The translations under genes were made by a program, and so were the position numbers. Positions 22,043-33,089 of a stretch of DNA of 64,000 nt are shown here, piece by piece. This DNA comes from Gonocerus acuteangulatus (lineage: Eukaryota; Arthropoda; Insecta; Hemiptera; Coreidae), in contig OX328124.1 of assembly GCA_946811695.1 (NCBI GenBank), positions 57,932,459-57,996,458 of the forward strand, read 5' to 3'. Position 1 is the stretch's first letter, and every line of letters begins with the position of its first letter. The notes beneath the pieces are model-generated. The model had not been told where the DNA came from. It worked only from the letters and a program-made list of their open reading frames with translations, and searched no databases.

Positions 22043-22046
<4 letters not shown>
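20375..22046 (+). mobile_element. RTE-like non-LTR retrotransposon, 5'-truncated
   Basis: It starts abruptly after the (TA)n with reverse transcriptase coding sequence, lacks the endonuclease domain, and ends 20 bases after the stop in GTAAGTAAGTAAATA, a short tandem-repeat tail like those of RTE-clade elements. (TA)n continues after it. Insertion apparently took place in the A-repeat microsatellite. Confidence 0.82.
20390..22024 (+). CDS. RTE-type reverse transcriptase, partial but uninterrupted
   Basis: The open frame actually extends leftwards through the (TA)n, but that part is not real coding; the first ATG after the microsatellite is at 20390. Motifs in order: NNKAPGKDGIHPEML, IYKKGNRLKCENYRGISLL, YQCGFRPGRATTDHIFTFRQ, HHLFIDFKQAYDNVDR, GLRQGDPLSVVLFNLVLE, catalytic AYADDVV (21226-21246), and FKYLGSIIS. 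The C-terminal tail has LKWLGHVERM and RGKPRLRWLDDVEKDL. About 545 codons without a stop, so this is a recent insertion. Missing the N-terminal endonuclease, it cannot move on its own. Confidence 0.9.
   Translation: MKYFKELLGNTEGHKEVLATSSEPLEFDGLGIEDEELPPEIEDLIEIIMGLKNNKAPGKDGIHPEMLKYAGPDVWEELYQIIFDIWTSENMPGEWSEALIFPIYKKGNRLKCENYRGISLLGVAYKVLTIAISRRVMAWAEKEIGEYQCGFRPGRATTDHIFTFRQMLEKTHEYNVMLHHLFIDFKQAYDNVDREKMFQGLDSWGMPRKLIRLIKMTLKDTICRIKINKNISDSFLVSKGLRQGDPLSVVLFNLVLEFAIRKIRTNPGGTIFNRLTQHLAYADDVVISARTMSALAGALEEFLSAAKEFGLEINEGKTVYMSTPKETQNDEEEPVEIGGVTFKSCSQFKYLGSIISAECSVVPDIKARIAAGNRCLFGLQKMLRFKGLSRKAKVHIYKTVIRPVVTYGSEAWVLIKESTRMLLVWERKVLRRIYGPVKCGDIWRIRTNQELKTLYGDPDIIYFIKHQRLKWLGHVERMTPERLPRKLLYGMPGGRRKRGKPRLRWLDDVEKDLKEIGIRRWRRFATDRDAWNKLLAEALVLHGL

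Positions 22047-22078
<32 letters not shown>
22047..22078. repeat. (TA)n microsatellite
   Basis: TA run linking the RTE tail to the right half of the A-repeat. Confidence 0.9.
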
Positions 22079-22083
<5 letters not shown>

Positions 22084-22706
22084 TTACATATATATTGGTC
22101 TGTTTGTTTGCTCTCCCACCAGTCAAAAATGGTCCGATTTTGATGAAATTTGGTACAACATTTTTTCCGTCTAATTTGAAAGGTGAAGTCAGAATCAGTC
22201 AACTGGAACATCATTTTTGGAGCAAAATACTTGCAAAAAAAATCGAAATGCTTATGTTTTCAAGTTTATATGCTTGCAGATAATCGTTTTATAAGTTTCT
22301 TAACATAGGAAAACGAATGAAAACATTTTCAAAGCTATATCTATAATAGTTTATTAAAAAAATTGATACAAATACTTATCCAAACTAATTTTCAGTTTGG
22401 GTATTCATAAACTTCAGTTGAAACTTGTTTTAGATGTTTGCAATTCATCTAATCTAAGATAATTATTTTTTGTTTCCGTTTGGAGTTAAGGAAGTACTAG
22501 AAATAAAATATTGCATTATCAGGAATGAAAAGTTTTGGGACTTTCGTACATTTTCTAAAATATCTCGAAAAGCGTTGAGAAATCGTGGTAATTGGAAGGT
22601 GACCATTTGAAAGCTTACTAAATTCCCTGCAAAAAAGGTTCTAATGTAATGTTCGATGGGGCGATCTCGATAGGAGAAATAATTTCTTGAATCATTGAAA
22701 TTGTTA
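22079..22706 (+). repeat. A-repeat, right half before the Penelope insertion
   Basis: TGGTCCGATTTTGATGAAATTTGG, AAACGAATGAAAACATTTTC and AAGCTTACTAAATTCCCTGCAAAAA match 11410-11950. It ends with ATTGAAATTGTTA (22694-22706), which recurs at 23604-23616. Confidence 0.75.
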
Positions 22707-22808
22707 TAATTATTCATTAAATGACCCTTGGCTCAAATATATATAACTCGCGAATAAGGCGGAAGGTCAATAAAATTACGCCACACACTTTTACACTTTT
22801 TATTTATC

Positions 22809-22852
22809 TTCCCTACATGTTTCGCACCCTTATTGGTGCCTCTTCAGGGGAA
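22809..22852 (-). ncRNA. Hammerhead ribozyme-like motif, left arm
   Basis: On the minus strand: TTCCC, CTGAAGA, one extra G, stem II GCACC/GGTGC with a 6-nt loop, GAAA, CAT, GTA, then GGGAA. TTCCC and GGGAA pair as stem I. Stem III is the palindrome ACATGT. In sense with the GIY-YIG remnant and downstream of it. Confidence 0.6.
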
Positions 22853-23082
22853 CACACTTAAACGTTAAATTCAGCCTCAACTTGACGAATGGAACCTTCC
22901 ACCAGCAGGGCCTAATCTAAACTGGTCATTGACTGAACGAATCCAATATGGTGTCCAATAGTCAGCTGATCGATAATCGATCCATCATAAATTTAAAATT
23001 TATTTTAATTTCCAGATGAAATATAGTCCTATAATACTTTTTTTTAAAATAAAAAAAAATCCATACACAACCCACCATTTTC

Positions 23083-23364
23083 CTATTTTTTATCAAATAA
23101 ATTAATGAAAATATTATTAAGATGGTGTATTTCTGTTTTTTTATTTATCAATTTTTTCCTGTTTTTAATGATGTGTATGTTTTCTTTAATCTTTCTTTTC
23201 ATTCTATTTCTTTCTCTCCCTAATATTCTGATGTTTTCAAAATCAAAATCATGACCATATTTTATAGCATGATAAGCCAACGTCGTTTTGTTTTCTCCAT
23301 TGTCAATATTTTGAGCGTGTTGTTTAATACGTTTTAAATAAATTTTAAATTTATGACGGATCGA
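23083..23364 (-). pseudogene. Penelope-like GIY-YIG endonuclease, C-terminal fragment
   Basis: Continuous minus-strand frame: RHKFKIYLKRIKQHAQNI, then TTLAYHAIKYGHDFDFENIR, ILGRERNRMKRKIKENIHI, and a stop near 23083. The order (basic helix, A.H....GH.FDF....IL..E.N...R...E...I) is that of the second half of the GIY-YIG domain at the C-terminus of Penelope-like proteins. The GIY-YIG motif itself and the reverse transcriptase lie beyond the truncation point. Confidence 0.78.
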
Positions 23365-23488
23365 TTATCGATCAGCTGACTATTGGACACCATATTGGAT
23401 TCGTTCAGTCAATGACCAGTTTAGACGAGGCCCTGCTGGTGGAAGGTTCCATTCCTCAAGTTGAGGCTGAATTTAATGTTTAAGTGTG

Positions 23489-23532
23489 TTCCCCTGAAGA
23501 GGCACCAATAAGGGTGCGAAACATGTAGGGAA
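23489..23532 (+). ncRNA. Hammerhead ribozyme-like motif, right arm
   Basis: Same parts as the left-arm copy: TTCCC (23489-23493), CTGAAGA (23494-23500), extra G, GCACC...GGTGC (23502-23517), GAAA (23518-23521), CAT, GTA (23525-23527), GGGAA (23528-23532). All core bases are preserved in both arms although the arms differ elsewhere. Confidence 0.6.
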
Positions 23533-23616
23533 GATAAATAAAAGGTGTAAAAGTGAGTGGCGTAATTTTATTGACCTTCCGCCTTATTCGTGAGTTATAT
23601 ATAATTGAAATTGTTA

Positions 23617-23880
23617 GTTTTTCTCTTTTGAACAGGTTATTGTTTTTCCAAGAGTGAATGTTGCGACCTAGGATAGAGTAATTTCCGATAAGGATACAGT
23701 CAGTTTCCTATTTTGGCGCCTTAAATCTTCTTTCTTTGATTTGATTTTATATTTTTCACGAAAGATCAAAACCTACCTATAACTGCTTCAATTCTTTTAC
23801 TAATGGCACTAGGGATATGAACGAAACCACACTAAGATAATACAGTTCCTGCGAGTCAGGCTTTTTTTAAAAATTGTAAC
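23617..23880 (+). repeat. A-repeat, terminal part after the Penelope insertion
   Basis: ACTAGGGATATGAACGAAACCACACTAAGATAATACAG in outline and GTTCCTGCGAGTCAG match the A-repeat end at 13140-13195 and 49675-49730. Confidence 0.72.
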
Positions 23881-24229
23881 CCCTATTTTGTGGCATCTCA
23901 TATCAAAGCCACTGGTATATACTGTTAATTAAGAGTCAAAAAAACTGTTTTCAGAAGGGGTGTGAAATAAGCAAATTCCTTAGAAAGGCTTCGTTTATTA
24001 CAAGTTTTAACTTTTCTCCAAGATTATATTTGATATTAAAAATAAAATTAGGCAGATGTACCACATAAAAATTGAATTATGTTTATATAATATAAGCCTT
24101 CAAGTAAAAACTCACCGAATTTTCTGGTTTCCTGAATGAGTGAGTACCACTACAGCCATTTGTCTAAAAGACAATAAAACATGCTTTAATTTTATCATAA
24201 CAAATACTTCTATAAGTTGTAGTATATTA

Positions 24230-24280
24230 TTTATTTATTTATTTTATATATAATGGCGCATCTGCATCTAGGTTGTAGTA
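24230..24280 (-). mobile_element. SINE 3' tail (type 3)
   Basis: TTTATTTATTTATTTTATATATAATGGCGCATCTGCATCTAGG in outline; reverse orientation of the GGCGC...AAATAAATAAA tail. Confidence 0.5.
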
Positions 24281-24368
24281 TATTATTCTTATCATTATAA
24301 TGGTTTGGTCTTGAGGAGGGGGACTCATGCCACTAAACCAGCAGCAGGAAAAAATAATTACATTGCTA

Positions 24369-24613
24369 ATATATCGCACTAGTATTTCTAAAGTGACACA
24401 ACTCAAAAGAAAACTCAACTGAAAATGTGTCACTCTTGCCTAGACAGAAAGGATGACATGAGTGCCCTCTGGTGTAAAAGCTCTGAGGCAAGGTACATAC
24501 AGTTTTGATGGTTGATAGATATTTACCATGTCTTTCATAGTCATAACTATGACAGTGTGAATAAAACCGATTTTTGAATTGTGTCACTTTAGAAATACTA
24601 GTGTGATATGGCA
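24369..24613. mobile_element. MITE with about 38-bp terminal inverted repeats
   Basis: ATATCGCACTAGTATTTCTA near 24370 is mirrored by TAGAAATACTAGTGTGATAT ending at 24613; similarity continues through AAGTGACACAA.TCAAAA. 245 bp, no coding. Superfamily uncertain. Confidence 0.75.
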
Positions 24614-24619
24614 TTTGCT

Positions 24620-25620
24620 TTAACATTGAGAAGTTCAGGACAATATTTCATATCAAGGCATAATACTAGGCCTAATAATTTTTTTTTGGCTACAGAACAC
24701 TCCTAGGAGTATATAGTAAATAACTCTGGCAAAACATATCGATGAAAAACGAGATTCACGAGATAATCGAGCTCAGGAAACTGGCAGTAGCCAAATTTAA
24801 GTGGAAATTAGACATTCTGCCTCCTTGACTTCTGATCATTCTGAATGTCTATTACATATAACAAATGCTTCAAATTTTAATATCTTTAAATGAGCTCACC
24901 CTTGTATAAGAACCATTTATTTATTTAGCTTTTGAATGGATGCCTTACTCACCATAACCAAACTGGTTTCATATATTTAAGAGGTGCTAAGGACCTAGGT
25001 AGTCGAAGCACCCCAAAAAAAAGAAAGAAAAAAAATATATATATATATTTAAGAAATTTTGAATTTTTTCCACTTTTCTGGGAAATGGTTATAGATTGTG
25101 GTAGATTCCCCCCATCAAATTACCTCTAAAAAGTGTACCTGGATAAAAGTAAAGCCATCATTTCTGGGCTAGGGAGATTCAGCTGTTACCAACTCAATCT
25201 TTTGTTTGAGACAAAGCATTTTTGTAACGTATCTCATCAGAATCAGACTACAACATCTGCCTAATTGCAGATAAGTTATAAAACAAAAAAAGAATCTGGC
25301 CATCAAAAGAACAAACTCTGTTTATGCGCCTTAATAAGGCATTAAGAGAATTTGCTAACCATCTTTATATTGCTATGGCAAGATTGTATGCCTACTACAA
25401 ATAAAATACATTTTAAGCATGTTACTATTGTAGAGTTATATTACCATTTACTTTTGTTCTATTTATAATTTTTTCTATTTATAATTTTTGCCTCATAATA
25501 TTTTTTGTATTATGTCTTTTTGGATGGAAATCATTTGACAAAGTAGCTATTACAATAAGAAACATGGTACAATGTAAATTGATTTATCTTAACCCTAAAA
25601 TTTTTAGCATACTTTTTAAT
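24620..25620. other. No gene recognised
   Basis: AT-rich intergenic DNA; no repeat border or domain identified. Confidence 0.35.
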
Positions 25621-25628
25621 TTTCACTA

Positions 25629-26356
25629 CCAGGGTGTTGTACCTCTGACCACGACTAGGTGTTGTTCCTTTGACCAGGTCAAAGGTACAACACACCTGAG
25701 TATTTTTTTTATAATTCAACTTTTATGTTCTTCTGCTACAAATTTAAAAAAAAAATTAATATTACTATTACATATTTAGTCGTAGAGATCTGTGGTATTA
25801 AATGTCCAATGTTTAAGATCAAATATTTGAAAAAACAAACTTTGAGTGACAATTTTACGAGAGAAGATGAAAATTTGTATGATATTGATGTTGAAGACAT
25901 TGTGGCTAAACTTCCAAACCCTAATATTGCTAGTGCATCTGCTTGACAGTTAAAACGTTTATCGGTTGGACTGGATTTTTCAGCATATTAAGCATAACAT
26001 AATATCAATAATAGTTCTTTTTATTATGTTTAAATCCTTGTCCTGTATTTATTAAACTTACAATATTACTGAATACAATTTTTTTTCTGGACTGCTGTAT
26101 TGTTTTTACGTGGTCAAAGGTACAACACCCCATGGTCAAAGGTACAACTACATGTTGTACCTTTGACCACTGTACGATTATTTTTTTAAAAATTAATAAA
26201 AAATATTTAATGTAAAGCTAGAACCTTGAAAAAATTAAATATGATAACCAATAGAATACTAATTACAACGAAATAAAAAAAAAAGAATTTAGCCTTAATA
26301 TTCAAGCTAAAAAAAATTCAATTTTGCAAAGTAGTCAAAGGTACAACACCTTCCCC
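25629..26356 (+). mobile_element. pogo-like DNA transposon remnant with GTTGTACCTTTGAC inverted ends
   Basis: The left end GGGTGTTGTACCTCTGACCAC and right end GTAGTCAAAGGTACAACACC are inverted copies, each next to a TA (25627-25628 and 26357-26358). Further copies of GGTCAAAGGTACAAC lie inside in both orientations (25645-25690 and 26113-26163), giving at least seven in total. The interior encodes the tail of a transposase (next entry). Confidence 0.75.
25740..25991 (+). pseudogene. pogo/jerky-type transposase, C-terminal remnant
   Basis: Reads CGIKCPMFKIKYLKKQTLSD, DENLYDIDVEDIVAKLPNPN, then a TGA, then QLKRLSVGLDFSAY and a stop at 25989-25991. The arrangement (aromatic/basic strand, DIV..LP.P, R....F..DF) is that of the C-terminal end of pogo/Tigger-like transposases. 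The DDE core is missing. Confidence 0.55.
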
Positions 26357-26380
26357 TATATATATATATATATATTGGGG

Positions 26381-26625
26381 GCGAGGTTAGCTTAGTCTTA
26401 GTCACTGGACTAATATGCTGGAGGAGCTGAGTTCAAATCCCGAGCAAGCACTAACAATTTTTATCTTTTAGTGTCTTCGTTCGTGGGTTGGATTCGGCCT
26501 CCCGACTATAATTAATTTATTAATTATTAATGGAGTGGTGACCTATAGATAGCCCATCCTAAAATTCTTAGTTAATAAAAATGACGGACGTTAAAAATTT
26601 AAATAAATAAATAATAATTATTAAT
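26381..26625 (+). mobile_element. tRNA-derived SINE (type 2)
   Basis: The head resembles a tRNA: GGGGGCGAGGTTAGCTTAGT (A box region) and GAGTTCAAATCCC (B box, about 26429-26442). The body has TAGCCCATCCTAAAATTCTTAGT and the end is GACGGACGTTAAAA with an AAATAAATAAATAATAA-type tail. A second copy lies at 47561-47735. RNA polymerase III promoter boxes look intact. Confidence 0.8.
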
Positions 26626-26940
26626 AGGTATCTGCAAAGGAGAAAATCAGGCGGCCAGAGTATAGTACCACATGGTCAGTCCAGGTCAATTTTTTTTCTT
26701 TTTTTGAAAAATATTAATTAGTTTGGAATTTACAGCTATGTAAATTTTCAAAAATCACCAAAAAATACTGGTACCTGCAATTTTTGAATTGCGATTGTAC
26801 TAGATAGCTGGGAGGGGCAATAACCCTCTTATGATATGCAATACCATATAGGTTAAGAGGAAAAATATTTTCTAAATTCATAAACAAACATTTATTTTTA
26901 TATATCTCAAAAAGTATTTTTTTGAAAAGTTTCAAAATAG

Positions 26941-27006
26941 TATATGTTATTTTTTTTTATTTATTTATTTTTTATGGCGCACTGACATCTAGGCCATTAG
27001 CGCCGA
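26941..27006 (-). mobile_element. SINE 3' tail (type 3)
   Basis: TTTATTTATTTATTTTTTATGGCGCACTGACATCTAGGCC and ATTAGCGCCGAT are the reverse of the GGCGCTAATGGCC...GCGCCATAAAA tail. Confidence 0.65.
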
Positions 27007-27009
27007 TTA

Positions 27010-27620
27010 TATGTTATTCTAAATGTTTTTGAGAATTGATTTCTAAAGTTTTATCTTGGGATTCCAATGGGTTTACCATTTATTAATTGTTTTGGCTTTC
27101 TTTAAGACGCTAACATTTTGGACGATTTACAAAGCATTATCATATATGCAACATTTTTTAAATAAATAAAATTGGTTGATTAATCAGAAATCATAATTCT
27201 AATATTGAAAGTACTTTTATTAAAAAACAAAATAAATCAGTACTGACTTAAATTTATATTATCATTACATTTTCAAATAACAAACCGTAAACAAAATTGT
27301 TCTTGCTTTCATTAAAAAAACTACTTTAAGATGACAAGTGTTGTTGAGTAGCGTATGTCATATTCCGCAAAGCTTCATTTGACTTTTGAGTGTCATTTTT
27401 TGAAAGTGTGTAAACTCTTCCAGTTGGTGTAATGGGGTCAACTTTGCACGATTATTAATTTACATCCAAAGAACATCAGGTTGGGAATGAAAAATATGGC
27501 GAAGGTCCAGCAGGTTGCAAGAAGTGACCTTAACTTTATCTTAATTTTTATCCAAAACATATGCCAACCACCATTTAGTGTCATATGTAGCAGTTACGTA
27601 ACCACTTACATCCTTTATTA
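27010..27620. other. No gene recognised
   Basis: AT-rich; may include the decayed 3' part of the adjacent TE protein, but no motif is visible. Confidence 0.3.
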
Positions 27621-27624
27621 ATAT

Positions 27625-28710
27625 ATTTTCTAATAATCCCTTAGTAGACACAGTTTCAGAGCTATGATCAAAAGAAAAAACTTGACTTGCATTTTTGAAG
27701 CTTTTGCTTCAACTTGTAAAAAAAAGCATGAAATTTCATACTCTCGTGTGACAAACTCAAATTGTACAGTTTTAATGTAGTCAACCAACCAATCATAAAG
27801 CCGTTGAGGAGTTAGAATCTGGTTTTCAATAGGTCTTTGTAAACTCTCTTTTGTTGCCAATCTTTTAACTGTGCCACCAACACTATCGCATGCACCTTTC
27901 CCACGGGCTGTTGCTGAAAAATGCCACTCAGCGTCTATTCCAAAATCTTTTTTATGCAAACTTGGGTTCAAAAAGTTCTTTTTATTTTTGTACTGAGCTG
28001 CACTTCCATCGGAGATTTGGTAAATTTTCTTTATGTCATTTGGGAAATGGGATTTCAAGAATTGTATGCGTTTCTTTAGAAAACTGCAATTGTGTTGTGT
28101 TCCAAATATTTATAAATAACTACATAGCTGAGATGTTTTACTCTGTGTTCTTTAAAATAAATGACAAAAGGGTGAATTGTTATATAATCACTTGACCAAT
28201 GATAACTCTGAGCTTCATCTTGTACTACGAATGTATAATTTCCTCAGAAATCCAGCGTCACTAAGTACTCATCTTTTTTTCTTTTTTTTTTTTTTTTTTA
28301 TGTTTCCTAAAATTCTCTCATGAAAGAACTTTGCTGCTTGGCTATGAAGTCATGGTGGCTCAACACTAGATGTTTCTAGGTTACATCTAACTACCGTAAC
28401 CCATTGGCAATATGCTATGTTTTCAATCATATTTTCTTCTAAAATACCTTCTAAAGCTGACTTTAATTTATCAGTTCCTGGGCAAGAACTATATTTACCC
28501 TTAATGCAATCATTACTTGTGGGTTTGCATACAATATTAGCCAAGCAGTGTTTGTAAGAAGAGAGCTCCCTCTCACTCAGAACTCCTAATTTTGAGTTTT
28601 CAAGCATCAGTTTAACATTTTAACAAACACAAACTGAATGGGTACCACTTTTTTGAAAACCCCACTACCATGTCAGGGAATCTTCCTATAAAAACACATG
28701 TGCTTCCTTT
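27625..28710 (-). pseudogene. Unnamed TE-borne protein, frameshifted
   Basis: Upstream frame (28607-28350): SSCPGTDKLKSALEGILEEN and CQWVTVVRCNLET, then a frameshift into HDFIAKQQSSF. Downstream frame (28058-27630): IYQISDGSAAQYKNKKNFLN, IDAEWHFSATARGKGACDSV and GGTVKRLATKESLQRPI. I recall the SDG..QYKN and EWHF.AT..GK..CD..GGT.KR motifs from a multicopy family of uncharacterised proteins in arthropods and cnidarians, probably a transposase-like enzyme. I cannot name the superfamily. A second, more decayed copy is at 18330-19140. Confidence 0.6.
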
Positions 28711-29310
28711 AAGGGCCCATTTACACTTTGATTAATGCGAGTGCAAGTGCTTTAGTGATTAATACAAAACACATGTGGACTGCAATTGTTTAGTGCGAGT
28801 GATTAGTAATCAAGTGCAAGTGATTACTAAACAGTGAATAGAACCACTATTTCACTGTTTAGCTCTATTTTTCTGTTTAGTAGCCTCCTCTAATCCCACT
28901 GGGACCTATTTTATATCTGCCAACAGGTATAAAATAGCATGCTTTTGCTGGCAAAGCAGGTCTCATAAATGTATCTGATTTCTGTATGACGGGTGCGACG
29001 AGGTTTAGTAATGTATTAAATGACTCTTCAGTCATCCTGATAGCATAGTAATATTCCATGGTATCTTCAGAGGCCAATTCCATAAGGGGCTGGTAGCTCG
29101 AGCCATGAATGGCTCTTCTACTTATCCACTTTCGTTCCCATAGTCTTCTTGGTCTTGACTGTTCTGATTCCACGAGTTCTTCACATTCAGACACCACCAC
29201 GTTCAAAACTTCCTTAAGGATTTCTTGCATCTGCAAGTGGACATCAACAAGTTTTTGAGGCTGTGTCGACAGTTGACACTACTCGCACTAATCAAAGTGT
29301 AAATGGGCCC
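28711..29310 (-). mobile_element. PIF/Harbinger derivative with TAA duplication
   Basis: Inverted ends GGGCCCATTTACACTTTGAT (28711) and ATCAAAGTGTAAATGGGCCC (29310), flanked on both sides by TAA. The 3-bp TWA duplication is the PIF/Harbinger signature. It keeps an N-terminal piece of the transposase and nothing of the catalytic core; 600 bp. Confidence 0.9.
28877..29236 (-). pseudogene. PIF/Harbinger (HARBI1-like) transposase, N-terminal fragment
   Basis: Open minus frame with RRLWERKWISRRAIHGSSYQ, DTMEYYYAIRMTEESFNTLL and APVIQKSDTFMRPALPAKA. This is the conserved HARBI1-type N-terminus (WV..WI..R, MS.E.F..LL..V.P.I.K.DT.MR.A). It is followed by stops where the DDE domain should begin. The given start is the first in-frame ATG and need not be the original one. 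Confidence 0.8.
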
Positions 29311-29319
29311 TAAGGCTTG

Positions 29320-29361
29320 ACCTGGTTTTTGATCAAGGCTTTCCAGCAAGCCTTTTTTCTT

Positions 29362-29392
<31 letters not shown>

Positions 29393-31770
29393 CCTGTCTC
29401 ACCTTATAATTTTTTGACTAGAATTCTACAAATATTCCAAGTCTCAGGCAAACATGTTAAAATCATGATTTTCTTTTTCCTACGGGCACTGGAAAAATTA
29501 GCTTTAAGATTGCTTAAAACAGAATCTTCAAGTCATGGGCGTATATAGAAAATAATTTTGGGAGGGGCTGGGAAAATTTTGGGGGGCTGAGACCATTTCC
29601 GGTGTATGGAATACTAACAATTTAGAACTTGGAATAGTTTTAACCAACTAAAACGCTATTACACCCAAAATAAAATACTTTTTATGAACTAAGTGATCTT
29701 ATTTAATTTATTTTTAAGGGTTTATGACACATTTTTACCGATAAAATCAAATGCTTCAAGTTGATCTGCTCATCACCTGAAGACTCTCGTTTATTAGTGA
29801 GCAGTGTTTGCTTCAATGAATAATTTATTTATTTTTTGCTTTTTTGGTTGAGTAATTTTTACTTTGAACTTTTTTACATTTATGGGAGATCCCCTAAGTT
29901 CTTTCAAGGAATTATTTTAAGTGTTCACAATCTGTTAAGTACTTGGGCTGTAAAAATTAGGGTCGTTACATTCTGAATCGGATTCAAATTGTCTCTTGTC
30001 GTCTTGTTTTTGTTTAAGCAAAGTTAACTCCTTTCAGCAGGTTTTTGAATTTTCCAGCATATCGGGAACCAAATTATACATCCATTCTCTAACATTTCTA
30101 AGTTTTTTCTTGTCTCTTACTAAATGATTTTGTTTTTTAAAAGGGTTGACACATTTTAACATTTGAAAGCATTCTTTTTCCATTATTTACAAAATGTTAC
30201 AAGCACTTTCACTAAAGTTTTTAAATGCAAAACAAACCCGTAGTTAAAAAATATTGGTTTGGTGACTAACAAAATCATGAATTTGTGTTAAATAAGACCC
30301 TTAATGATTATTTTAAGTAACCATTTACTGACACTTCAAAATTTTAAACTAAATAATGTTTATATTATTGCAGTACATCAGACAATATAATGAACTGACT
30401 CAAACTGAGCTATTAGCAGTACTGCACATTAAATAACTGACAGGAGCGGTGACTGGTGTTACAGAAAACACATCGACTTGTCCTGACATGTAACACTAAT
30501 TCATCACTTGCTAAACACATGAAACCTGCCTGTTGAAACATGAAAACCTGAATGCTTACACAGCTACTTTAAGAGTGAATATGTATAATGATATTCTTAC
30601 ATTAATTTGTTTAATTACTATTACTATAACTGATATAGCAGAAAAGTTACATTATACTAGGATTTACTTTTTATATTCTATAAAATTAAACTTGTATTTA
30701 AATATTCATAAAACTTTATAGATTATGCAAACCAATTTATCCCTGGATTGACACTGCCATTGACATCTACGGTAATGACACCGTGGGGTAAATTTTACCC
30801 CATACTTTGAACATTTTTAAAATAAATAAATTTCAATTTTTTCTTTTGCTTTTTTAAACAACAGCAACATATAGAACAGGAACATCAAGAAATAAATTCA
30901 AACAGAAGTAAATCCGTAAAATATTAATTAAAATTCACAAAATAGCTAGAAAATCCTAAAACTCAATATTGTTCATGTATGAATAGGTTTATTTGGTGTA
31001 TACACCAAATAATTATCCTGAAAAAAATATTACTAAACTGAAAATATTTTTTACGAACAATAAACTAGAATGATCAAAAGCCATAAATAAATAGGAACTT
31101 TAGGAAAATACAATGTTCTGTCCAATTGAGACTCGTTAACATTTAACATATTTTGGTGATCGGTGTACATGGCCCTTCTACACAAACAGACAAAAATTCT
31201 AAAAATCACTGTTTTGGGTACTATTGCTTTGACAAGGGCCCCAATAGTATTTTTTCCCCATATATCTTCCATGTACAGACAGCGATGTATAGATAAAGAT
31301 GCCACAGTATTTATTTACCATTTTGGTTTCTGGCAGACAAATGTATCTGAACAGAGCCAGAATGTATCTGAACAAGAAACCAATGTTCATTTCTTTGAAA
31401 CCAAAATTCTAATAGATTATAAATTTTGGCAACGATTTTTAAACATTTTAGTATGGAACAAGCTTAAGGATAGGTGTCCATGATGGCAAGTACTTGATCA
31501 GAAATTAAAAGTCCGTCACGCAGTCACGCAGGAGCTGCATAACTAAGCACTTTCCTCAGAATTTGGGTAGTGTAGACTGCTTTCCAGAACAATTTGCTTA
31601 AAATATTCTACATAAATAAAATAAAAACATGAAATTTGTAATGAGTAACTGATCAATTATTAATTTGCTTCCAGAGTTATGTTTACACATGGTACCTATT
31701 ACACTACGTAATAAATACAAAAAAACCTCATATTATCGTATTTTGATCTAACACAGGAACAGGATACAGT
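29320..31770. other. No gene recognised; long intergenic stretch
   Basis: Contains a 20-odd base T run near 29364-29390 and TE-end-like G-rich sequence GGGAGGGGCTGGG near 29562. The short frames show no domain. Confidence 0.35.
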
Positions 31771-31774
31771 CACT

Positions 31775-32730
<956 letters not shown>

Positions 32731-33021
32731 AAGCATTTTTTTTATATAGGTGAATTTCCTATTCTTTTTTTTTTCATGGATGTATTTCAATCCATTTGTT
32801 TAATAATTTCAATAAATAAATCAATTTACAACAAAACATTATTTCTATTTCTTTATCATTTCCTTTATTTTTTTTTTTTTCATAGGTAATGTAAAAAAAC
32901 ATACTGTGAGATACATCATGTTTTGAGAACATTGTTGCATGAGATCATTTAGCGAAAAAACTGCCTTTTTAGAAGGTTACTGCAGGGATGAAATAATTAT
33001 TTATTAATGAATATAAACATA

Positions 33022-33025
<4 letters not shown>

Positions 33026-33080
<55 letters not shown>
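33026..33080. repeat. (TA)n microsatellite
   Basis: About 27 TA units. Confidence 0.94.
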
Positions 33081-33084
<4 letters not shown>

Positions 33085-33089
33085 AATAA

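Larger units (their letters stand above)
22707..23603 (-). mobile_element. Penelope-like element, truncated, with inverted terminal repeats
   Basis: 897 bp flanked by a 13-bp duplication ATTGAAATTGTTA (22694-22706 and 23604-23616). Arms of about 265 bp (22735-23000 and 23341-23603) are inverted copies with few differences. The middle encodes the end of a GIY-YIG-type domain on the minus strand. Each arm holds a hammerhead-like motif. This matches Penelope-like elements, whose terminal repeats may be inverted and carry hammerheads. The reverse transcriptase is missing. Confidence 0.82.
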
